Assembly (NCBI GenBank): GCA_016220045.1
Contig: JACRIP010000493.1
Span: 1 to 5,809, forward strand
Direction of reading: 5' to 3'
Length of the DNA: 5,809 bases
Origin: Planctomycetota bacterium
GTDB taxonomy: Bacteria; Planctomycetota; MHYJ01; WSZJ01; JACPWG01
Every line of letters starts with the position of its first letter. Within the stretch, counting starts at the first letter, position 1. Below are positions 1-4,895 of the stretch, piece by piece. A program made the position numbers and the translations under genes. The notes beneath the pieces were generated by a model. That model was not told the origin of the DNA. It saw only the letters and a program-made list of their open reading frames with translations, and ran no database searches.

Positions 1-118
1 CCACCGGCCACCGGCCACCGGCCACCGGCCACCGGCCACCGGCCACCGGCCACCGGCCACCGGCCACCGGCCACCGGCCACCGGCCACCGGCCACCGGCC
101 ACCGGCCACCGGCCACCG
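1..118. repeat. Tandem array of a 7-base unit, (CCACCGG)n
   Basis: Sixteen perfect head-to-tail copies of CCACCGG fill positions 1-112, followed by a partial copy at 113-118 where the match breaks (C for G at 119). The array runs off the left edge of the window, so its full length is unknown. Read on the minus strand (the strand of the adjacent gene) the unit is CCGGTGG. It begins one base beyond the stop codon of the BMP-family gene, so it would form the 3' untranslated part of that mRNA. Each pair of units can fold CCGG-TGG-CCGG (4-bp stem, 3-base loop), and the minus strand is rich in GG pairs. The period is not a multiple of three and there are no stop codons in the array. It could be a natural microsatellite or the frayed end of an assembly contig. 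Confidence 0.97.
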
Positions 119-119
119 C

Positions 120-1139
120 CTATTGGTTCGGGACCTTGATCTCGCCGGCGATGATCTTGGCCTTGAAGGCCTCGACCTGCGCGATCGTCTCCGCCGCGAT
201 CAGCGACTTGTTCGCGTCGTCGTAGACGTAGCCCACGCCGTCTTCCTTGAGGCCGAAGACGTGCGGGCCACCCTTGAAGGTCCCGGCCTTGACCTCCTTG
301 ATCACTTCGAAAACCGTGACGTCCACGCGCTTGAGCATGCTCGTCAGGATGTGCCCCGGCGCCTCGCCCGCCTGGTCCGAATCGACGCCGATCGCCAGCA
401 GCCCCTTCTCCTTCGCCGCCTGGAACACGCCCAACCCGGTCGAGCCCGAGGCGTGGAAGATGATGTCCGCGCCGCTCGAATACTGGGTCAACCCGAGCTC
501 CTTGCCCTTGGTCGGGTCCTTGAACGCGTCCGGCGTCACGCCCGCGTAGTTGACCAGCACGCCCGCGTCCGGACGGGCCGCCTTCGCCCCCGCCGTGTAG
601 CCCGCCTGGAAACGATGGATCAGCGGAATGTCCATGCCGCCCACGAAGCCCACCTTGCCCGTCTTCGACGTCAACGCCGCGATCGCGCCCACCAGGAAGG
701 CGCCCTCCTCCTCCCGGAACTTCAGCGCCGACACGTTCGCCGGAATCTCCTTGCCCGCCTGGATGTCGTAATCCACGCACGCGAACTTCGTGTCCGGGAA
801 CTCCTTGGCGACCGCGTTGACCGCCTCCGTGAAGAGGAACCCGACGCCGATGACCACGTCGTAGCCGGCCTCGGCCAGATTGCGCATGCCGGTCTCGCGA
901 TCGGCGGTCTGCGTCGGCTCGATGTACTTCATGTTCGCCATCGGAATGCCGAGGTCCTTCTCGGCGCGCTCCAGGGCGCGATACGCGGCGTCGTTGAAGG
1001 ACTTGTCGCCGCGCCCGCCGACGTCGAACACCATGCCGACGCGGATCGAGCTCTCCGCGCGGGCGACGGGCGCGAGCGCACCCGCGATCAGCGCCGCCAG
1101 CGCGGCCAGGGCCAGGATCGCCGTGAGTCGGGTCTTCAT
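120..1139 (-). CDS. BMP-family (PnrA/TmpC/Med-like) ABC transporter substrate-binding protein
   Basis: This 339-residue protein is a periplasmic substrate-binding component of the basic membrane protein (BMP) family. Characterised members bind purine or other nucleosides and feed an ABC importer. Residues 1-28 are a signal peptide (K2, R4, a long Ala/Leu core, probable cleavage after ARA at 26-28). There is no lipobox cysteine, unlike many BMP lipoproteins. Family hallmarks are visible: DVGGRGDKSFND at 39-50, GVGFLFTEAV at 98-107, the FREEEGAFLVG segment at 141-151, KVGFVGGMDIP at 162-172, and GVDSDQ at 251-256. In studied PnrA proteins the first and last of these contribute ligand contacts. 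The length is normal for the family and the protein looks intact. ATG at 1139 is preceded by GAGGGAG seven bases upstream, which fixes the start. It follows the nucleotidase gene by 56 bases on the same strand, which supports a nucleoside ligand. The exact ligand cannot be read from the sequence, and no permease or ATPase gene is visible. Confidence 0.95.
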   Translation of the reverse strand: MKTRLTAILALAALAALIAGALAPVARAESSIRVGMVFDVGGRGDKSFNDAAYRALERAEKDLGIPMANMKYIEPTQTADRETGMRNLAEAGYDVVIGVGFLFTEAVNAVAKEFPDTKFACVDYDIQAGKEIPANVSALKFREEEGAFLVGAIAALTSKTGKVGFVGGMDIPLIHRFQAGYTAGAKAARPDAGVLVNYAGVTPDAFKDPTKGKELGLTQYSSGADIIFHASGSTGLGVFQAAKEKGLLAIGVDSDQAGEAPGHILTSMLKRVDVTVFEVIKEVKAGTFKGGPHVFGLKEDGVGYVYDDANKSLIAAETIAQVEAFKAKIIAGEIKVPNQ

Positions 1140-1146
1140 CGGGAAA

Positions 1147-1153
1147 CTCCCTC
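1147..1153 (-). promoter_or_regulatory. Shine-Dalgarno of the BMP-family gene
   Basis: Minus-strand GAGGGAG lies seven bases before the ATG at 1139. The spacing and match are good, and no competing in-frame start has a comparable site. Confidence 0.75.
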
Positions 1154-1176
1154 AGAGGTAGGATGGCGTGGGGAAA

Positions 1177-1192
1177 CCGGGGCCGCCCCCGG
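1177..1192 (-). other. GC hairpin between nucleotidase and BMP genes (possible attenuator or weak terminator)
   Basis: On the minus strand CCGGGG-GCGG-CCCCGG forms a perfect 6-bp stem with a 4-base loop. It starts four bases past the nucleotidase stop and is followed by only three T residues and then CCCC. The short T tract argues against a full intrinsic terminator. It could reduce read-through into the BMP gene or protect the upstream mRNA end. No promoter is apparent between this hairpin and the BMP start, so read-through seems required. Confidence 0.45.
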
Positions 1193-1195
1193 CGT

Positions 1196-2908
1196 TCAGC
1201 GGCTGCCGGCGCCCGCCGGAGCCGGCTGCGGCGCGCCCGCGGGCGGGGTCTTCGGCAGGGGAACGGGAGCCGGGGCCGGCGCATTCGCCGGCGCGACGCC
1301 CGACGGCGCACCGAGCTGCTTCACCCGCGGCGCGAAGACCGGGCGGAAGGGGGAATGCTTGCGGAAGTAGTCGCGCTGGGCGTCGAGCAGTTTGATGGCG
1401 GTGTCCACGGCCTCGCGGTGGGCGCCGAAGACGGTGTTGCCGTCCCCGCCCTGCGACAGGAAATTGTTGGTCACGATCTTGAAGCGCCCCGCGTCGTCGA
1501 GCGGCTTGCCGGCGACCCGCACGTCGCGCACGCGCGCGCCTTCCGGCTGCATCGGGTCATGGGCGTACTCGATGCCGGAGACTTCCAGGAAGAACCGGGT
1601 GCCGGAGGCGACGCTGTGCTCCAGCACCGCGCGCAGCTCCTTCCCGGTGAGCGTCATCGTCACCAGCGTATTGCCGAAGGGCGATACCTGATAGATCTCG
1701 CGCTCGCGCAGCACCCCCGCCAGCAGGTTGGCGCGGATGCCGGCGCGATTGTGAAAAGCCACGTCCGCGCCCGTCGCCTCCCGCATCAGGTCCGCCATCA
1801 CGTTGCCCAGCGGCGAGGAGACGATGCCGTCGGTCTCGCGCACCAGGTCGACTTCCAGAGTCCCCACGGTCTCGTTCATCGCGTTCTCGATCTGCGGCGC
1901 GTAGCGGGCGACGATCGCCTCGGCCGCCGGATCGGTCCCTGCGGCGGCGTCGATCTCGACCAGCTTGGTGGTGATCGAGGCGGGCGCGCGCCGGGTGCGG
2001 TCCCAGAAGATCTCCACGCGATCGACGGATCGCGTGCTGGAGAAATTCTGCGCGATCACGCAGCCGGTCGCCGGCTGGACGTAGGTCGGCTCGATGCCGG
2101 TGTGCGAATGGCCGCCGAGGATCAGGCGCAGCTCGGGAAAGCGCGCGGCGATTTCCTTGTCGCGGTCGAAGCCGCAATGGGTGACGAGAACGACGAAATC
2201 CGGGTGTTCCTGCGCGTGGAGGGCCGGCAACAGCTCGGCAAGGACCTCCTCCTCGCGCGGGAAGACGAGGCCGACGCGCGCGAACGGCGTGGTGACGCTC
2301 GCCATGTCGGAGGTGGTGAGGCCGACGAAGGCGATGCGCACGCCCGCGACCTCCTTGATCACGTAGGGCGAGAGCCAGGGGACGATCTGCGCCGGCGCGT
2401 CGGCACGCCGGACGTTGGCGCCGAGCCACGGAAAGGCGGCGGCGCGGGCGAGCTTCTCGGCGTTCTCCGGGCCCTGGTCGAACTCGTGGTTGCCGATCGC
2501 GAGCAGGTCGTATTGCATGTGATTGAGCAGGTCAATGACGAGGCGGCCGTGGGGCATGTCCCCCTCGGGGGTTCCCTGGTAGCAATCGCCGGCGTCCACC
2601 AGGAGGACGGCGCGGCCGGCGGCCTGGGCTTCGGCGCGGGCGGCGCGCAGGTAGCGGGAGAGCGCAGGGAACCCGCCTACGGTACGTGCCGGAAGATCGG
2701 GCGGACGGGCGGCGAGGGAGAGCGGACGGACCTGCCCGTGCAGGTCATTGGTGTGCAGGATGAGGATGCGGGCGAGGTCGGAGCCCGGGGCGACCGAGGG
2801 GCAGCCGCAGAGCAAGAGGGCCGCGGCCAGGCCGAGCATGACCGCGGCGCAGGCGGCGGCCGGCGCCGCGACCGCGCGCCGGGAGGGGCGCAACGAGTCC
2901 GGGATCAT
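1196..2908 (-). CDS. Bifunctional metallophosphatase/5'-nucleotidase (UshA/YfkN type), probable lipoprotein
   Basis: This 570-residue enzyme (counted from the ATG at 2908) should hydrolyse nucleotides, and possibly cyclic nucleotides or UDP-sugars, to nucleosides outside the cytoplasm. Residues 1-36 form an export signal: an Arg-rich start, a hydrophobic core and LCGC ending at Cys36, a plausible lipidation site. The N-terminal calcineurin-like phosphoesterase domain carries the expected two-metal ligands: HTNDLHG at 52-58 (D55, H57), DAGD at 105-108, GNH at 139-141, THCGFD at 243-248 and GGHSH at 265-269. The C-terminal 5'-nucleotidase domain (about 347-520) shows NRAGIR at 387-392, SPFGN at 409-413 and NNFLSQGGDG at 481-490, consistent with nucleotide binding. 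A 38-residue Ala/Pro-rich tail (533-570) follows and looks disordered. A TTG immediately upstream (2909-2911) is an alternative start that sits eight bases from AGGA, against eleven for the ATG; this would add one residue. The gene starts 18 bases after the HEAT-vWA stop and is probably co-transcribed with it. Substrate preference is not determinable here. Confidence 0.95.
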   Translation of the reverse strand: MIPDSLRPSRRAVAAPAAACAAVMLGLAAALLLCGCPSVAPGSDLARILILHTNDLHGQVRPLSLAARPPDLPARTVGGFPALSRYLRAARAEAQAAGRAVLLVDAGDCYQGTPEGDMPHGRLVIDLLNHMQYDLLAIGNHEFDQGPENAEKLARAAAFPWLGANVRRADAPAQIVPWLSPYVIKEVAGVRIAFVGLTTSDMASVTTPFARVGLVFPREEEVLAELLPALHAQEHPDFVVLVTHCGFDRDKEIAARFPELRLILGGHSHTGIEPTYVQPATGCVIAQNFSSTRSVDRVEIFWDRTRRAPASITTKLVEIDAAAGTDPAAEAIVARYAPQIENAMNETVGTLEVDLVRETDGIVSSPLGNVMADLMREATGADVAFHNRAGIRANLLAGVLREREIYQVSPFGNTLVTMTLTGKELRAVLEHSVASGTRFFLEVSGIEYAHDPMQPEGARVRDVRVAGKPLDDAGRFKIVTNNFLSQGGDGNTVFGAHREAVDTAIKLLDAQRDYFRKHSPFRPVFAPRVKQLGAPSGVAPANAPAPAPVPLPKTPPAGAPQPAPAGAGSR

Positions 2909-2917
2909 CAACGGGGG

Positions 2918-2929
2918 TTTCCTTTCCTA
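2918..2929 (-). promoter_or_regulatory. Shine-Dalgarno of the nucleotidase gene, overlapping the upstream stop codon
   Basis: The minus strand reads TAGGAAAGGAAA. The TAG (2929-2927) is the stop codon of the HEAT-vWA gene, and the AGGA motifs at 2928-2925 and 2923-2920 can pair with 16S rRNA. The closer one is eight bases from TTG (2911) and eleven from ATG (2908). The overlap suggests translational coupling between the two genes. Confidence 0.65.
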
Positions 2930-4576
2930 CCGCGTCACCGCGACGCCGCCGGTCGTTTCCGCGATGTTCTCCATGAAGGAGACGTCCGTCCCCTTGGTTC
3001 CGGTGAGCACCGTATGCACCATCACGCGGCGGTACTCGTTGTCGAGCCGGAGCTGGCGCAGGAAGTTGCCGTCGTCGCAGAAGCGGCCGGAGGTCGGCAC
3101 GCCGTCGGACAGCACGAATACGGTGTCTACCTCGGCATCGTCGAGCGCGTCGGCGAGCGCGTCCCACACGTCGCCGCGTCCGCGCTTGATCTGCTCCAGC
3201 TTCTTGCAGGTGTCCTTCGCGAACTCCATCAGCGCCTTCTTGTTCCCCTCCGTGCCCTGGAGCAGTTGGGGCGCGGCCTTGCGGCACTTCTGCTTCACGG
3301 ATTCGGTGGAGATCACGATCAGGTTGAACTTCACTTCCGGCTTGAAGCGCGTGAGCACGTTCCCGAGCTCTTCGATGGCGATGTCGATCTTGCGCATCGG
3401 GCCCTTGGCGGCGGTCTTGCCCGCCTCCGGCGCTTTCCCCGTATCCTCGTTGTACATCGAGCCGGAATAGTCGATGACGAAGCAGACGCGGTCGGAGTAG
3501 ATCGGGATGTTGAAGAAGGCCGCGGTGGTGCCGTCGTTCTTGACCTGGCGCTTCTCGCCCTTCTTGGGCTTGGGCGGGAGCACGAACTTGTCCTTCTGGG
3601 CGTCCCACCAGCCGCGCCAGGACCGGGCGTCGAAGCCGATGTCCTTGCCGGTGAGGTCCTTCAACGCCATGCCGATGTCGAAGCGCAGGCGGCCCTTTTC
3701 CTTTTCCATGCGCGCGATCAGGGGATCGATCAGGCGCTTGTCCCAGACGCGTACGGCGGCGGCGATCGCGGCGGCCTTCACCTGCCACTCCGCTTCGTCG
3801 AGTCCTTTGGTCACGCCGGCGACGGCGGCTTCGATCTCGGCGTGCGGGAACCCCTCGAGCGCGGCGATGCGCACCATCGGATCGCGCGACTCCATGCCCT
3901 TCGTGAGCCCCTCGGTCGCCTTCTCCTTGCCGAGCACCGCGCCCGCGCGCAGGGCCGCGGCGCGCACGGCGGCGTTGCTGTCGCCAAAGCGCCCGACCAC
4001 GGCGTCGTAGGTCGACTCATCGCGCAGCAATTCGAGCGCGCGCAGGATCGCCGCGTTCGCCACCGGCGGCGCGGCGCTGGAGAGCTTCTCGGAGAGCGGT
4101 TTGGCCGATTCCTTGTCGCCGATGTAGCCGAGGGCGCGCGCGGCGGCCGCGCGGACCTCGCCGCTCGCATCGCCCAGCGCCTTGAGGAGCGGCGGCACGG
4201 TCTCCTTCGACTTCAGCAGTTCCAGCGCCCACGCGGCGTGCGCGCGCACCTTCTCGGACTGGCCGGTCAGGAGCACGGACTGCGCCAGCAGCTTGATCCC
4301 CTCCGGGTCCTTGGTCCGGCCGAGGGCGACGACCACGGCCTCCACGATCGCCGGATCCGGGTCTTCCAGGTAGAGGGCAAGGATCTCGACCGCCTTCTTC
4401 GAGCCGAGGCTGCCCAGTTTCCGGGTCGTGTCGATGCGGTCCCAGAAATCGCCGTACTCGTGCTTCTTCATGATGCGCGCGTAATCGTCGATGTCGTCGG
4501 CGGCGAGCAGGGGGAGAGCGAAGGCGGCCACGGCGCAAAGCGGAAGCAGGGCGAGTCCGAGCCGGCGCGGGAACAT
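2927..4576 (-). CDS. Exported HEAT-repeat protein with C-terminal von Willebrand factor A domain
   Basis: This protein has 549 residues. Residues 1-25 or 26 are a signal peptide (RR at 4-5, Leu/Ala core, cleavage near LLA-ADD), so it is likely periplasmic or secreted. Residues about 55-300 are HEAT/PBS-lyase-type helical repeats with recurring VRAxAAxALG-like segments (141-150, 204-212, 235-241, 266-274), a protein-binding scaffold. A Trp-rich linker (SWRGWWDAQ, 319-327) and a Lys/Pro stretch (334-342) lead into a vWA domain at about 362-549. Its MIDAS metal site has DYSGS at 369-373 and SDG at 490-492, but the usual Thr (GGT-N pattern) appears as GRGD at 466-469, so the Thr is replaced by Gly. 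The vWA fold usually mediates metal-dependent protein contacts; no enzymatic motif is seen. ATG at 4576 is chosen because GGGAGG lies seven bases upstream, a signal peptide follows at once, and the longer frame opens only with a TTG inside the promoter. It is first gene of the probable operon. The specific role is unknown. Confidence 0.9.
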   Translation of the reverse strand: MFPRRLGLALLPLCAVAAFALPLLAADDIDDYARIMKKHEYGDFWDRIDTTRKLGSLGSKKAVEILALYLEDPDPAIVEAVVVALGRTKDPEGIKLLAQSVLLTGQSEKVRAHAAWALELLKSKETVPPLLKALGDASGEVRAAAARALGYIGDKESAKPLSEKLSSAAPPVANAAILRALELLRDESTYDAVVGRFGDSNAAVRAAALRAGAVLGKEKATEGLTKGMESRDPMVRIAALEGFPHAEIEAAVAGVTKGLDEAEWQVKAAAIAAAVRVWDKRLIDPLIARMEKEKGRLRFDIGMALKDLTGKDIGFDARSWRGWWDAQKDKFVLPPKPKKGEKRQVKNDGTTAAFFNIPIYSDRVCFVIDYSGSMYNEDTGKAPEAGKTAAKGPMRKIDIAIEELGNVLTRFKPEVKFNLIVISTESVKQKCRKAAPQLLQGTEGNKKALMEFAKDTCKKLEQIKRGRGDVWDALADALDDAEVDTVFVLSDGVPTSGRFCDDGNFLRQLRLDNEYRRVMVHTVLTGTKGTDVSFMENIAETTGGVAVTR

Positions 4577-4583
4577 CGGTAAA

Positions 4584-4589
4584 CCTCCC
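4584..4589 (-). promoter_or_regulatory. Shine-Dalgarno deciding the HEAT-vWA start
   Basis: Minus-strand GGGAGG is seven bases before the ATG at 4576. It selects this start over the in-frame TTG at 4654, which lies within the -35 box of the promoter and so could not be translated from that transcript. Confidence 0.8.
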
Positions 4590-4625
4590 GTGGCGAATTG
4601 GGCGGGGTCTCGGAAAGGGCGCGCT

Positions 4626-4654
4626 ATTCTAGGGATACGGAAAGGGGGTGTCAA
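4626..4654 (-). promoter_or_regulatory. Sigma-70-type promoter for the HEAT-vWA/nucleotidase/BMP operon
   Basis: The minus strand has TTGACA (4654-4649, a perfect -35 consensus), a 17-base spacer (4648-4632) and TAGAAT (4631-4626, five of six matches to TATAAT). The predicted transcription start is near 4619-4620, leaving a leader of about 43 bases before the ATG at 4576 with the ribosome-binding site inside it. Such a close match in a GC-rich intergenic region is unlikely by chance. It points to constitutive housekeeping expression; no obvious operator palindrome overlaps the boxes. Confidence 0.85.
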
Positions 4655-4895
4655 GCGAAAGGCCCCGACGAGTCCAAAGTCAGCGGCAGGAGAGATCGCT
4701 CAGCCGCAGCCCTGAGGAGACGGCAGATCGATCGGGGGATGGCGCGATTGGACACCGGGGTCCTCCCCGACGAAAGCCACGGCCGGACGTAGGGGCGGAC
4801 CCCTGTGTCCGCCCTGGGGTGGCCCGGCCTGCCCGTCTTGCGACCGGCTCTTGGAACGATCCCGTTGCGTCGATCCTTCCCGATTTCCCGGCGAG
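4655..4895. other. Remainder of intergenic region between the cyclophilin and HEAT-vWA genes
   Basis: This stretch lies between the stop of the HEAT-cyclophilin gene and the promoter at 4626-4654. Its only clear structure is the palindromic element at 4750-4814. There is no T-rich intrinsic terminator for the upstream gene, no convincing small ORF with a ribosome-binding site, and no tRNA-like fold. A weak 5-bp stem (CTCAG/CTGAG around 4699-4716) is noted but not interpreted. Confidence 0.6.
4750..4814. repeat. Imperfect palindrome, REP/MITE-like intergenic element
   Basis: The arms 4750-4772 and 4788-4810 are inverted copies matching at 20 of 23 positions (mismatches at arm positions 7, 15 and 20), separated by 15 bases. 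Each arm contains its own small dyad: GGAC...GTCC and CGGGG/CCCCG in the left arm. The right side forms a perfect 8-bp stem, GGGCGGAC (4793-4800) with GTCCGCCC (4807-4814), around a 6-base loop. The right half, GTAGGGGCGGACC followed by TGTGTCCGCCC, resembles from memory a short repeat scattered between genes in many unrelated bacteria. In place it may act as an mRNA-end stabiliser or Rho-independent-like barrier for the HEAT-cyclophilin transcript, though no T tract follows. Confidence 0.7.

Noticed and set aside
1..118. CRISPR array
   Set aside because: The repeat unit is only 7 bases and contiguous, with no spacers.
123..1370. Plus-strand open frame of 415 codons antisense to the BMP gene
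   Set aside because: No recognisable domain, an Arg/Asp/Leu-rich shadow composition, and the minus strand carries an intact BMP-family protein.
1163..4582. Very long plus-strand open frame (1139 codons) antisense to the nucleotidase and HEAT-vWA genes
   Set aside because: The translation is Arg/His/Gly-rich low-information sequence with no domain. The opposite strand encodes two clear protein families. Long antisense frames without stops are expected opposite GC-rich codons.
4577..4654. N-terminal extension of the HEAT-vWA protein by 26 residues from TTG at 4654
   Set aside because: It would start inside the -35 box, has no signal-peptide sense, and the ATG at 4576 has an excellent ribosome-binding site followed at once by a signal peptide.
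4793..4814. Classical intrinsic terminator for the HEAT-cyclophilin gene
   Set aside because: The stem is strong but is followed on the minus strand by CTACGTCC rather than a T tract, and it lies about 80 bases after the stop. It fits better as part of the palindromic repeat.
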